This document shows, piece by piece, positions 27,241-35,611 of a stretch of 64,000 nucleotides of DNA. Under the pieces are notes generated by a model. It had not been told where the DNA came from. It searched no databases and was given only the letters and a program-made list of their open reading frames with translations. The DNA is from Pontibacter vulgaris (GTDB lineage Bacteria > Bacteroidota > Bacteroidia > Cytophagales > Hymenobacteraceae). The stretch lies in contig NZ_JAJVDH010000005.1 of assembly GCF_022758145.1 (NCBI RefSeq), forward strand, positions 372,001 through 436,000. The letters are read 5' to 3'. Position 1 is the stretch's first letter; each line of letters begins with the position of its first letter. The position numbers were made by a program, and so were the translations under genes.

Positions 27241-28275
27241 TTATGTATTCTGACTCTTTACCCGGGCAAGCTCCGTTTTCATGGCTTCTAAGTCTGCTTG
27301 AAACTTTTTACTTTTCATGAGCTGCTCTATAAACTGCTGCGCAAATTCTTTTCCAGCCTCTGAGTCGCTTGGGTAATTCACGCCCCTGATTTCGCGAGAG
27401 AAAGCCATGTCGTAGGCATTGCCCATAAACTGCGTTTTATACTCCGGGAAAATATAACTGAGCAGGTAGGCATGCACGTGCGAAAAAGATGAGTGGTCGC
27501 TGGGATAAGAGGCATGGCCGGGAGCTTCCAGGTTTTTCAAGGCAGGCTCTAGTTGGTATGGCCGGGCGCGGTTATACTTTACTTTTAAAGTATAGAGGTA
27601 ATAGGTAGCATCCTGAATCACGTTTTGCAGTACATAGCTGGTTATGGGCAACTTCTCCGGGGTAAACCATGGCCCCAGGTTGCGACCCACGTAGAACAGA
27701 CTTTTCACGTTGCGGCGGTAGTCAGGGTCGGTCAGGTTTATGATAAAGGGGTCATGATACATGTTGGCCATCGTATCAGTGCGGGCAATATCCTTGGCTG
27801 TGCGTTTCTGCTGCAGCTCCAGCAGAAAATCAAGCTCGGCTCTGGTTTGGGCGGAGCTATTGGCAGGGTAGGGCTTTATTTTGAAGCTTTCTATAGGTAC
27901 ATCCAGATAAACGTTACGCAATTTCAGATAAACCCCTCTGCGGAAATCTTTTGTCGGAAAAACTACACCTTCCTTGTTACCACCTTTTGCTGCAGCATCT
28001 GTTGCGCCTATGGTTTTATAATGGTTTGTAGCCGGCGATATGCTTTTGTAAACCACGCTTGTTTCCTGGCTGGTCTGGGCCTGGGCTGCAAAACCGGTGA
28101 ACAGGGAAAGTATAAGCAGGAGAATGGAAGCTGTTGCCAGGCCTTTCTGGGGTGCTTTAGCTTCGTGCTGGCCGGCGCAGTTTGCAGGTAAGTTAGTGTC
28201 GCAGGTTTTGCTGTTTACAGGGCATTCTGCCTGGTGCCATTGTTTTCCCTGGCTTGGAGTGGCGTAAATGTACAT
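27241..28275 (-). CDS. PAP2-superfamily acid-phosphatase-like protein lacking the nucleophilic His
   Basis: The 344-aa protein has a hydrophobic export segment near residues 45-67 (ending GFAAQAQT) after a polar 44-residue lead. Of the three class A acid phosphatase motifs, motif 1 KVKYNRARP (residues 231-239) and motif 2 PSDH (258-261) are intact. Motif 3, normally SRx5Hx3D, reads SREIRGVNYPSD (293-304), with Asn300 where the phosphate-accepting His belongs. Spacing is otherwise exact. The change predicts loss of normal phosphatase chemistry, so the protein may be a binder or use another mechanism. Confidence 0.8.
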   Translation of the reverse strand: MYIYATPSQGKQWHQAECPVNSKTCDTNLPANCAGQHEAKAPQKGLATASILLLILSLFTGFAAQAQTSQETSVVYKSISPATNHYKTIGATDAAAKGGNKEGVVFPTKDFRRGVYLKLRNVYLDVPIESFKIKPYPANSSAQTRAELDFLLELQQKRTAKDIARTDTMANMYHDPFIINLTDPDYRRNVKSLFYVGRNLGPWFTPEKLPITSYVLQNVIQDATYYLYTLKVKYNRARPYQLEPALKNLEAPGHASYPSDHSSFSHVHAYLLSYIFPEYKTQFMGNAYDMAFSREIRGVNYPSDSEAGKEFAQQFIEQLMKSKKFQADLEAMKTELARVKSQNT

Positions 28276-28452
28276 TGATTCTATGTTTTATACGTCAGGT
28301 GTTTTTAGTTCTTTTTACACCCTGATGACGGACCCGCAACCAGAAAGACGCAGCTATCCGACGAAATATCCTGCAAGCTATAAAAAGCATGAATACAAAA
28401 AAAGGAAGTAAAGGCTTTCTTACGATAAGCTAAGTATAAATTTATCTTCTTT

Positions 28453-29070
28453 TTATACTTCAGAAAAGGCATATAACATCTCGCGGCCAATCTGCAGGGC
28501 ACGTTCTTTATACTTATTGGCCTTTTGGGGTGTATTGTCTGATGCCTTAGGGTCATCGTAAGTAATAGCAATGCGTTTTTCCACGCCTGGCACAAAAGGG
28601 CAATTCTCATCCGCATCCGAGCAGGTCATGACTGTGCAAAATCCAGACGTTGGATTTCCTGCATCGTCAAACCTTTTAGACCATACTTCAACCGGGGCTT
28701 CTTGCGGGCTATACTTTACTTTATACTTCGGATTTGCCTGAGCATCTCCTTTTTCGATCTCAAAACCAATTTCCTGTATAGCCTTTACCGCGGCCGGGTA
28801 AAATGCCGTAGCTTCTGTGCCTCCCGAAAAAGTATGAACGCCCTTTATACTATAATACGTAGCTGCGGCTTGTGCCCAGAGTTGGGCCATGTGGCTGCGG
28901 CGCGAGTTGTGTGTGCAAATAAATACCAGGTTTATACTTTGTGAGACATCCCGCTTCTCCCGGATATAAGCAGCTAGTTGCTTAAGAATTTCTTTCCGTT
29001 CAGCAGGAATTTCTTCAAAGGTGCGGGTTAATTCTGTAGTTGTTTTGGTAAGGGCTGGTAGTAAAGGCAT
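28453..29070 (-). CDS. arsC: Low-molecular-weight PTP-type arsenate reductase
   Basis: The 205-aa protein has the phosphatase P-loop FICTHNSRRSHMAQ with the nucleophilic Cys, and a later acidic region (CSDADENCPF, ITYDDPKAS) that contributes the general acid and further Cys. It resembles Bacteroidetes proteins annotated as protein-tyrosine phosphatase or arsenate reductase. Its place at the end of an ars gene run (arsR, arsM, acr3, dinB) supports reduction of arsenate to arsenite for export by Acr3. The gap to dinB is 30 bp. Confidence 0.85.
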   Translation of the reverse strand: MPLLPALTKTTTELTRTFEEIPAERKEILKQLAAYIREKRDVSQSINLVFICTHNSRRSHMAQLWAQAAATYYSIKGVHTFSGGTEATAFYPAAVKAIQEIGFEIEKGDAQANPKYKVKYSPQEAPVEVWSKRFDDAGNPTSGFCTVMTCSDADENCPFVPGVEKRIAITYDDPKASDNTPQKANKYKERALQIGREMLYAFSEV

Positions 29071-29100
29071 GGGGGTAAGGTGATAGTTTATACTTCTAAT

Positions 29101-29553
29101 TTATGAGCCGTATTTCAGGATCATCGCCAACTGCCCGGCATGGTAAGCTGTATGCGAGATGATTCTGCCGATAGCAGCAGCTTTGGTCTTTTCTCCGAAT
29201 TCCTTTGTGGTTATACTTGTTTCCCAATCCTCGTCTTTTTGCTGCTGCAGAATTGATCTTAAGGTGTTTGCTGCCTGTTGCTGGTAGCTCAGTAGCTCTG
29301 CCAGGTTAACCCATTCGCCGGTATCATACTTCGAGATCACTGTTTTAGCCGTAACTTTTATATCAGACCCGCCAAACACATTTTTCGCAAAGAGCAGTTC
29401 TACATCACCTATATGGCGTATCAGAAAACCGGCGGTGTTTGGCGAAGTACCTGATTTCTTTTTAAGATCTTCTTCGCGGATATTGGTCAGCAAGCCTGTA
29501 AATCGGGTACGGGCTTCCTGCCATGTCTGTAAGTATAATTCTGTCTGGCTCAT
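29101..29553 (-). CDS. DinB-family four-helix protein
   Basis: The 150-aa protein belongs to the DinB/YfiT superfamily of metal-binding four-helix bundles. The three His ligands are seen in FLIRHIGDVE and ISHTAYHAGQLA. Some relatives are thiol-dependent S-transferases (bacillithiol or mycothiol), but many are uncharacterised. Its position between acr3 (49 bp) and the arsenate reductase gene (30 bp) suggests a thiol-related task in arsenic handling; this is inference from context. Confidence 0.8.
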   Translation of the reverse strand: MSQTELYLQTWQEARTRFTGLLTNIREEDLKKKSGTSPNTAGFLIRHIGDVELLFAKNVFGGSDIKVTAKTVISKYDTGEWVNLAELLSYQQQAANTLRSILQQQKDEDWETSITTKEFGEKTKAAAIGRIISHTAYHAGQLAMILKYGS

Positions 29554-29602
29554 AGAAAAAGAATCAGATGGTGGTTTTTGCTATACGTTACTATAGTATA
29601 AA

Positions 29603-30688
29603 TTATACTTCCTGAGCAGATAGGGCACCTTTTTTATTGTATAATTTACGGCGGAGCCAGAAAGCTACATTTACCAAGGTTATTAGGGCGGGTACTTCCA
29701 CTAACGGGCCAACCACGCCTGCAAATGCCTCTCCGGAGTTTAGGCCAAATACAGCGATAGCTACTGCAATGGCCAGTTCAAAATTGTTGCCAGCTGCAGT
29801 AAATGCCACCGATGCATTCTCAGAGTAGCTGGCTCCGGCAGCCCTGCCAACTATAAAGCTTACCAGGAACATAATGGCAAAATAGATAACCAGCGGCACC
29901 GCAATGCGCAGCACATCAAACGGGATATTTACGATCAGTTCGCCTTTTAAACTGAACATGACCACAATAGTAAACAACAGCGCAATAAGTGTAATAGGAG
30001 AGATAGCAGGTATAAATTTGGTCTGGTACCATTCCTGTCCTTTCAGGGGCACAAGAATAACCCGGCTAAGCACGCCCGCCAGAAAAGGAATACCTAAATA
30101 AATAGCCACACTCTCGGCAATGGTTGCAATAGAGATATCTACAATGGCGCCTTCGAACCCAAACACCGGCGGAAGTATAGTGATGAACAACCAGGCATAA
30201 AAACTATACAGAAAAACCTGGAAAATGCTGTTCAATGCTACCAGCCCGGCTGCATATTCCCGACTTCCGTCGGCCAGGTCATTCCAAACCAGCACCATGG
30301 CAATACAGCGAGCCAGACCAATAAGTATAAGTCCGGTCATGTATTCGGGGTAGTCGCGTAAAAAAGTAATGGCAAGTATAAACATGAGTAAGGGTCCGAT
30401 AACCCAGTTCATTACCAGCGACAACCCGATTACTTTTACATTCCCGAAAACTTTAGGCAGCAACCTGTAATTTACTTTAGCCAGTGGCGGGTACATCATC
30501 AGAATCAACCCGATAGCTATAGGTATGTTAGTGGTGCCGCTGGAAAGGGAATTGATATAGCCGGAGCTGTCAGGTATAAAATAACCCATTGCCACGCCAA
30601 TCAGCATCGCCATGAAGATCCAAAGCGTGAGGTAGCGGTCTAAAAATCCGAGTTTTTTCCGGCTATGGGCAGGAGCACAGTGTTCCAT
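29603..30688 (-). CDS. acr3: ACR3-family arsenite efflux permease
   Basis: From the ATG at 30688 the protein is 361 aa with about ten membrane helices. The catalytic Cys is in [17 protein letters not shown], and [13 protein letters not shown] and [16 protein letters not shown] are ACR3 motifs. It exports arsenite using the proton motive force. The open frame extends to 30763, but the added residues are not membrane-protein-like and homologues begin near [20 protein letters not shown]. The upstream region contains a repeat element, which separates acr3 from arsM. Confidence 0.95.
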   Translation of the reverse strand: MEHCAPAHSRKKLGFLDRYLTLWIFMAMLIGVAMGYFIPDSSGYINSLSSGTTNIPIAIGLILMMYPPLAKVNYRLLPKVFGNVKVIGLSLVMNWVIGPLLMFILAITFLRDYPEYMTGLILIGLARCIAMVLVWNDLADGSREYAAGLVALNSIFQVFLYSFYAWLFITILPPVFGFEGAIVDISIATIAESVAIYLGIPFLAGVLSRVILVPLKGQEWYQTKFIPAISPITLIALLFTIVVMFSLKGELIVNIPFDVLRIAVPLVIYFAIMFLVSFIVGRAAGASYSENASVAFTAAGNNFELAIAVAIAVFGLNSGEAFAGVVGPLVEVPALITLVNVAFWLRRKLYNKKGALSAQEV

Positions 30689-30721
30689 GTATGGGTAGAG
30701 GTGGAGTGTTATAGAATATAT

Positions 30722-30745
30722 GGCGCGAGCGTCTTCGCTCGTGTC
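30722..30745. repeat. Short GAGCGTCTT palindromic motif
   Basis: CGAGCG (30726-30731) and CGCTCG (30736-30741) pair across a TCTT loop. GAGCGTCTT also occurs in the hairpin at 63738-63746, hinting at a dispersed intergenic repeat family. Confidence 0.4.
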
Positions 30746-30801
30746 GAACGATAGCTGGGCCACTGGCCTGTTGAGTTTTGAAATTGTAACCGCAAAAGTA
30801 A

Positions 30802-30958
30802 ATCATCCACCTGCTCCCTTCAAAGTAGGACTCTTTCTCAAGTATAATCCGAGGGGCTAGGGGTGGGTTTAAAGCAAAGGCTTAATCTCCCTTTATCAAG
30901 TTCCTTTCAGGATGACAGGTGCTCCATAAATTCCCATTTGAAGGGGCAGGTGGATGAT
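30802..30958. repeat. 157-bp MITE-like element with 22-23-bp terminal inverted repeats
   Basis: The left end (30802-30824) and right end (30937-30958) are inverted copies, differing by a single-base indel. The interior is non-coding and contains a GGGGCTAGGGGTGGG tract. The element lies between arsM and acr3 and ends 18 bp after the arsM stop codon. No transposase is encoded. Clear flanking target duplications were not identified by eye. Confidence 0.65.
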
Positions 30959-30976
30959 ACGCTTGCAGGGAAAATA

Positions 30977-31822
30977 TTAGCAGCAACCAGCGCCAGGTGT
31001 GCAGCAGGAAGCTTCAGCCGGTTTATCGCCGTACACGGTAATGCTGAAAATACCGGTGTTGCTTTCTCTGAACTGTTTGATACCGGCTTCATCCAGGTAA
31101 TCACGCAGGATCTCGTCCGGCACCTGAATGGCTTTCTCTTTCTGAACCGTTACGTTTGTAAAACCAGCCTCACGAACGATCTGAAGGTAATCATCTTTCT
31201 GAATCGCCCCTGATACACAACCGGCATACATTTCGGCTGCGTTAACAAGCCCTGCCGGTAATTCGCCCTTCAAAACCACATCCGAAATACTGAAATGCCC
31301 GCCCGGCTTAAGTACACGGTATGTTTCGGCAAAGGCTTTTTTCTTGTCAGGCACCAGGTTAAGCACGCAGTTACTGATCACTACATCCACACGGTTGGCA
31401 GCAAGTGGCAAATCTTCTATCTCGCCCTGGCGAAACTCCACGTTGTTAAAGTTCAGTTTTTCGGCATTGTCGCGGGCTTTTGCGATCATGGCCTCGGTCA
31501 TATCCACGCCAATTACTTTGCCGCTTTCGCCGGTAAGGGCACGGGCAACAAAACAGTCGTTGCCGGCTCCAGAACCTAAATCCAAAATGGTGTCGCCTTT
31601 CTTGATTTGGGCAAATTCGGTTGGTACGCCACAGCCCAGGCCAAGGTCTGCATCCGGGTTATAGCCTTCCAGCTCGGTGTAGTTATCTGCGAAAATGGCA
31701 TAGTCTACAGTGCCGCAACCGGTAGCGCCGCAGCACGATGCTTCGTTCTGGCCTTTGCTCTGGTTGGCTATCTCGCTATACTTATCACGTACTATTTTCT
31801 TTAATTCTTCTGCGTTGTTCAT
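30977..31822 (-). CDS. arsM: Arsenite S-adenosylmethionine methyltransferase
   Basis: The 281-aa protein has the SAM-binding motif ILDLGSGAGND and the conserved arsenic-binding Cys in LGLGCGVPTEF, ISNCVLNLVPD and MYAGCVSGA. Extra Cys clusters sit near the N-terminus (ASCCGATGCGT) and at the very end (ASCCTPGAGCC), which may deliver As(III). It methylates arsenite to less retained or volatile species. It is the gene after arsR, 54 bp apart, and a second ArsR-type operator lies in that gap. Confidence 0.95.
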   Translation of the reverse strand: MNNAEELKKIVRDKYSEIANQSKGQNEASCCGATGCGTVDYAIFADNYTELEGYNPDADLGLGCGVPTEFAQIKKGDTILDLGSGAGNDCFVARALTGESGKVIGVDMTEAMIAKARDNAEKLNFNNVEFRQGEIEDLPLAANRVDVVISNCVLNLVPDKKKAFAETYRVLKPGGHFSISDVVLKGELPAGLVNAAEMYAGCVSGAIQKDDYLQIVREAGFTNVTVQKEKAIQVPDEILRDYLDEAGIKQFRESNTGIFSITVYGDKPAEASCCTPGAGCC

Positions 31823-31842
31823 AGTTCTTGTGTTTATATATT

Positions 31843-31858
31843 ATCGGTGTTTTACGAT
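31843..31858. promoter_or_regulatory. Second candidate ArsR operator, in the arsR-arsM gap
   Basis: ATCGGTGTTTTACGAT has the same ATCG-N8-CGAT form and the same TTACGAT half as the site at 32224-32239. It could let ArsR adjust arsM separately. Confidence 0.45.
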
Positions 31859-31876
31859 TAATTATTTCAAATTTTT

Positions 31877-32209
31877 TTAGCAACAGTCTGAGTCGCAGGA
31901 AGTATAACTGGCAAACATTTGTAGCATTAACTGTTGTGCATGTTTCCATGCTTTTGCATCAATGCAATAACATACTTTCTTGCCATCAATATCGCCTTTT
32001 ATCAGGCCTGCTTCTTTTAGTTCTTTCAGGTGCTGCGACACAGTAGACTGCGACAGCGGTAGTTCGTCCACAATATCGCCGCAGATGCATGAGTTGCGTT
32101 CCAGCAATATGCGAAGTATAGCCACGCGTGCCGGGTGTGCCAATGCCTTCGCATAGGTTGCCAGCGTAATGTCTGCTTCTGTAAATGCTTCTGTTTTAGT
32201 AATTCCCAT
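31877..32209 (-). CDS. arsR: ArsR/SmtB-family arsenic-responsive repressor
   Basis: The 110-aa winged-helix protein has the recognition helix [17 protein letters not shown] and, just before it, [12 protein letters not shown], a CxC variant of the ArsR alpha-3 metal site. A C-terminal TSCDSDCC may add ligands. As(III) binding would release it from its operator at 32221-32242, which overlaps its own promoter. It heads the minus-strand ars genes. Confidence 0.9.
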   Translation of the reverse strand: MGITKTEAFTEADITLATYAKALAHPARVAILRILLERNSCICGDIVDELPLSQSTVSQHLKELKEAGLIKGDIDGKKVCYCIDAKAWKHAQQLMLQMFASYTSCDSDCC

Positions 32210-32220
32210 TGGTTATTTTT

Positions 32221-32242
32221 ATCATCGTAAAATTACGATGAT
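32221..32242. promoter_or_regulatory. ArsR operator overlapping the arsR promoter
   Basis: Perfect 10-bp inverted repeat ATCATCGTAA/TTACGATGAT with a 2-bp centre. It lies 12 bp before the arsR start codon and covers the -7 element, as expected for repression. Confidence 0.75.
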
Positions 32243-32259
32243 AATTTAATGATTGCAAA
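32228..32259 (-). promoter_or_regulatory. Bacteroidetes-type promoter of arsR
   Basis: On the minus strand TTTG (32259-32256) is followed after 20 bp by TAATTTTA (32235-32228), a 7/8 match to the -7 consensus TAnnTTTG. Confidence 0.55.
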
Positions 32260-32401
32260 TAGTCTCATCATATTTTAAGGCAACAACCTGAAAGCAAGGG
32301 TGAATAGTATGCCAGGAAAGTATAAAGTTAAACTACCAGCATGTTTAGTCTTTAATTAATAAGGGCAAGTCAAAAGCTTTTAAACAGGAAGTCCGAAAAA
32401 G

Positions 32402-32466
32402 TGACAACGATCATTTTTTTAGCTGTCGTGTATCATCCATATTCGTGAATTGCCACCGTTACTTTG
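32402..32466 (+). promoter_or_regulatory. Crp/Fnr-type tandem-site promoter of hemN
   Basis: Box 1 TGACAACGATCA (32402-32413), box 2 TGTCGTGTATCA (32424-32435, one mismatch in the palindrome), -7 element TTACTTTG (32459-32466, 7/8). The boxes are 22 bp apart, and the -7 starts 35 bp after the start of box 2, the same layout as at ccoI, ccoNO and ccoG. The rest of the 347-bp spacer holds the arsR operator and no gene. Confidence 0.75.
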
Positions 32467-32556
32467 CAGAAGAGAAATAAGCTATACTTGGCCACTGTGA
32501 GCGGGTAAAAGCTGAATAATCGGCACCCAAAGTATAGTTAAAGGAGACGCAAAACC

Positions 32557-33927
32557 ATGTATCCAGACAAAGAACAATTGATTCAGAAGTATAATGTTCC
32601 GGCACCACGCTACACCAGTTACCCGACCGTGCCATTCTGGGATAACGAAACTCCCGCTGAGCAAAAGTGGCTGGATGTGGTAACGCGTACGTTTGCAGAA
32701 TCTAACAAGGAAAAAGGGATAAGTATATACATTCACTTACCGTTTTGCGAGGTGCTTTGTACCTATTGTGGCTGCAATACCCGCATCACCAAAAACCACT
32801 CGGTAGAGGAAGGGTATATTGCTTCTGTGCTGGCTGAGTGGCAGGTATACCTGAACCAGTTTCCGGAAAAACCAATCATCCGGGAGCTGCACCTGGGCGG
32901 CGGAACACCTACTTTCTTTAAACCTGAAAACCTGCGCAAGTTACTCGAGGGCCTTTACGAAGGAGCCATTATACATCCGCAGCAGGAATTTAGCTTTGAA
33001 GGCCACCCGAACAATACCACCTTTGCGCACATGCAAACCTTGTATGATCTGGGCTTTCGCCGTGTAAGCTTTGGTATCCAGGATTTCGATACAAAAGTAC
33101 AACTGGCCATAAACCGCCTGCAGCCATACGAGAACGTAAAACGCGTTACCGAAGAAGCCCGCCAGATCGGGTATGATTCTGTGAACTTTGATTTGATCTA
33201 CGGCCTGCCGTTCCAGACACTGGAAAGCGTGGGCAGCACCATTGATAAAGTGGCCGAGCTGATGCCCGACCGCATTGCTTTTTATAGTTACGCGCACGTG
33301 CCCTGGGTAAAACCGGGCCAGCGCAGTTACACCGAAAAGAACCTTCCTGATAATGCTGAGAAACGTGCCTTGTATGAGCTGGGCTTGGAGCGATTTAAAG
33401 AGCTTGGCTACAGCGATGTAGGCATGGACCACTTTGCGTTGCCTCACGACAGCCTGTACCATGCCATGCAGAACAAAACACTGCACCGCAACTTTATGGG
33501 CTATACCATCTGCCAGACAGACCTGATGATCGGGTTAGGTGTTTCGTCTATCAGCGATGCCAAGTATGCTTACCTGCAGAACGAGAAGAAAGTAGAAACT
33601 TATAAAGAAAGTATAGCTACCGGTTCTTTATCAATACTTAAAGGCCATTTTTTAACAGACGAAGACCTAGTAATTAAAGAAGCCATACTGGATGTTGCCT
33701 GCAAAGGCGAGCTGCAGTTTACCGATGAACTGATGAACCTGGTAGATGTTGATGCAAGGATTGAGCTACAGCAAATGCAGGAAGAAGGCCTGCTCCAACT
33801 AACGGATAACGGGTTGTTAGTAACGCCTGCCGGAATGCCTTTTGTGCGCAATATTTGCATGGTTTTCGACCGCAAATTCAGGCACAGAGAGAGCACCGGA
33901 GAACAGATATTTAGCAAAGCAATTTAA
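32557..33927 (+). CDS. hemN: Oxygen-independent coproporphyrinogen III oxidase
   Basis: The 456-aa radical SAM enzyme converts coproporphyrinogen III to protoporphyrinogen IX without O2. The cluster motif is HLPFCEVLCTYCGC (CxxxCxxC plus Cys), with LGGGTPTFF and FGIQDFD typical of HemN. HemN is needed for haem synthesis at low O2, which fits its place beside the cbb3 oxidase genes and its Fnr-like promoter. AAGGAG 12 bp upstream supports the ATG at 32557. Confidence 0.95.
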   Translation: MYPDKEQLIQKYNVPAPRYTSYPTVPFWDNETPAEQKWLDVVTRTFAESNKEKGISIYIHLPFCEVLCTYCGCNTRITKNHSVEEGYIASVLAEWQVYLNQFPEKPIIRELHLGGGTPTFFKPENLRKLLEGLYEGAIIHPQQEFSFEGHPNNTTFAHMQTLYDLGFRRVSFGIQDFDTKVQLAINRLQPYENVKRVTEEARQIGYDSVNFDLIYGLPFQTLESVGSTIDKVAELMPDRIAFYSYAHVPWVKPGQRSYTEKNLPDNAEKRALYELGLERFKELGYSDVGMDHFALPHDSLYHAMQNKTLHRNFMGYTICQTDLMIGLGVSSISDAKYAYLQNEKKVETYKESIATGSLSILKGHFLTDEDLVIKEAILDVACKGELQFTDELMNLVDVDARIELQQMQEEGLLQLTDNGLLVTPAGMPFVRNICMVFDRKFRHRESTGEQIFSKAI

Positions 33928-33985
33928 GTATAGCAGCAGGCTATACTACTGAAAGAAGTAGCGCACATTCAGGTGGGCTGAGAAT

Positions 33986-34357
33986 CTACTCAAATGTAAG
34001 CGCTTTTCTTTCAGATACTTTACTGAGGAGTTGCAGCAGGTACATGCGCAAAGCAGGCTCCTGGGGCAGCAATTTCAAGATATCTTGTTTGTTGATGACA
34101 TAAAGCTGCGACGGGTGCTGTACTCTGGCAGTGTAGCCATACTTCTCGTGCATCAGGTCGGGCAAACCGAGTAATGTATCCGGTTGCACCTGGTGTACGG
34201 CTGCAGCAGGTTTATCTGAAACAATACGTACGCTGCCATTGGTCAGGTAGAAAAGCTTATCTGCTTTATTGCCCGCCGAAAACAGCTCCTCTTCCGGCTG
34301 ATATACTTTTTGTATAGCCGGAAGCCGATGACTTTCAATGAGTTGTTTGATTAACAT
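33986..34357 (-). CDS. Cyclic-nucleotide-binding-domain protein without DNA-binding domain
   Basis: The 123-aa product from MLIKQLIESHRLPAIQ is a single Crp-type beta-roll (EEELFSAGNKADKLFYLTNGSVRIV; QPDTLLGLPDLM) followed by a short helix; it ends before any helix-turn-helix. The open frame reaches 34423, but the predicted transcript begins near 34416, so that start is unlikely. It is transcribed divergently from the Crp/Fnr gene and has a matching Fnr-like promoter. It could sense a ligand and modulate the regulator, or be a remnant of a duplicated regulator. Confidence 0.75.
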   Translation of the reverse strand: MLIKQLIESHRLPAIQKVYQPEEELFSAGNKADKLFYLTNGSVRIVSDKPAAAVHQVQPDTLLGLPDLMHEKYGYTARVQHPSQLYVINKQDILKLLPQEPALRMYLLQLLSKVSERKALTFE

Positions 34358-34420
34358 AAGTTGAGCTGCTATTATAAGGTTAAAGATCGCGGATGCTATA
34401 CTATCCTTGTTCTGATAGTA

Positions 34421-34484
34421 CAAAATTAGCGAACAGCAGCCCTCAGGAAATGATGAATGTCAGCAGCGGGGCAAATTTTAATCA
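34421..34484 (-). promoter_or_regulatory. Crp/Fnr-type promoter of the CNB-domain gene
   Basis: On the minus strand: distal half-site TGAT (34484-34481), proximal box TGACATTCATCA (34462-34451), -7 element TAATTTTG (34428-34421, perfect). Box spacing is 22 bp; the -7 is 34 bp from the start of the proximal box, 1 bp less than in the other promoters. Confidence 0.6.
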
Positions 34485-34548
34485 CCGGCAGTGCCTTGTA
34501 CCTAAGTGCATTAAGTAACATAACTATACATATTTTAGCCTTTAGCAT

Positions 34549-35256
34549 ATGAAATTTATTTCGCCAGACTGTAATAACTGTATCAGCAGGCAGAGCTCTT
34601 TGTTAGGCTGCTGCAAAGGTGCAGAGCTGGAGGAAGTTTCTTCCTCAAAATCATGTTTTACTTTTAAAAAAGGGCAGGTAATCTTTAATGAAGGTACAAA
34701 GCCTTCGGGTTTATACTGTGTCCATTCGGGTAAGGTAAAAGTTGCCAAAATGGGCAGCGATGGCAAAGAGCAGATCATCAGGCTGGCAAAACCCGGCGAC
34801 ATGATCGGGTACCGCGCCCTGATGGCAGATTCCAACTTTTCGGCCTCGGCAGTTGCCCTGGACGATGCCGTGATGTGTTTTATACCTAAGTCGCAGTTTA
34901 TGGAGCTGATCTCACATAACATCGATTTCTCTAACGGGCTTATGAAGCTGCTCTCTAAAGCACTGGGTGAGGCGGAGGAACGTGTGGTGCAAATGGCCTA
35001 TAAACCTGTGCGCGAACGACTGGCCGAAGCCCTGTTACTGTTGCAGAAAACTTACCAGAACAACACTGAGGTGGCAGACCAGTTTACAATCTCTATCTCC
35101 CGCGAGGACCTGGCATCTATAGTTGGTACGGCCAAGGAAACCACCATTCGCCTGCTTTCGGATTTTAAAGAGGAGCATATTATTACTACAAAAGGCAGCA
35201 GCATCACCATCCTTGATCCGGATAAGCTGTATACCATCTGCCACTTGTATGATTAA
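34549..35256 (+). CDS. Crp/Fnr-family transcription regulator
   Basis: The 235-aa protein starts with a Cys cluster (CNNCISRQSSLLGCC, residues 6-20) that could bind an Fe-S cluster, as in FNR. A beta-roll sensor (about 40-130) follows, then a dimer helix and a winged helix whose recognition helix reads EDLASIVGTAKETTIRLL. Glu and Arg in ETTIR sit where FNR uses ExxSR to contact TGA half-sites. It is therefore the best candidate to bind the TGA[C/T]-N4-[A/G]TCA sites across the island. An O2 or NO response is likely but not proven. Confidence 0.85.
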   Translation: MKFISPDCNNCISRQSSLLGCCKGAELEEVSSSKSCFTFKKGQVIFNEGTKPSGLYCVHSGKVKVAKMGSDGKEQIIRLAKPGDMIGYRALMADSNFSASAVALDDAVMCFIPKSQFMELISHNIDFSNGLMKLLSKALGEAEERVVQMAYKPVRERLAEALLLLQKTYQNNTEVADQFTISISREDLASIVGTAKETTIRLLSDFKEEHIITTKGSSITILDPDKLYTICHLYD

Positions 35257-35283
35257 AGTATAGCAACACTGCAAAGGCTAAAT

Positions 35284-35317
35284 AAAAAAGGCAGGCTACA
35301 TAGTAGTCTGCCTTTTT
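35284..35317 (+). terminator. Intrinsic terminator of the Crp/Fnr gene
   Basis: AAAAAGGCAG (35285-35294) pairs with CTGCCTTTTT (35308-35317), with further inner pairing CTAC/GTAG. Confidence 0.75.
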
Positions 35318-35523
35318 GCGCTGCTCCACCTCTGGCGCAGCGCTAACACCATAAACTAAACCAAAAAACTTAATTCGTTCTGCATCTGTTGCCTTTCGGC
35401 AACCGAGTATATGCCTTTTGTGGTTTTTATACTTTCCAGCGCCGGGTTTATACTTGCAGGTAAACGCCTCTCTATGTGGCTGATTTACATTACAAATGTC
35501 TTGCATTTTTACACGCTGGGCAC

Positions 35524-35588
35524 TGACAACAGTCATATCCAAAAATGATTTCGGTCATCCTTTCTCTTTAGGGCTGCGGCTAACTTTG
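35524..35588 (+). promoter_or_regulatory. Crp/Fnr-type tandem-site promoter of ccoI
   Basis: Box 1 TGACAACAGTCA (35524-35535), box 2 TGATTTCGGTCA (35546-35557), -7 TAACTTTG (35581-35588, perfect). If transcription starts about 5 bp after the -7, box 2 is centred near -41.5 and box 1 near -63.5, a class II activator position. Confidence 0.85.
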
Positions 35589-35611
35589 TGTATAATTTTA
35601 AAGAGATTGAG

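Larger units (their letters stand above)
35257..35611. other. Spacer between the Crp/Fnr gene and ccoI
   Basis: This 355-bp stretch holds a terminator (35284-35317) and the ccoI promoter (35524-35588). Between them (35318-35520) I see no gene or structure. Confidence 0.5.
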
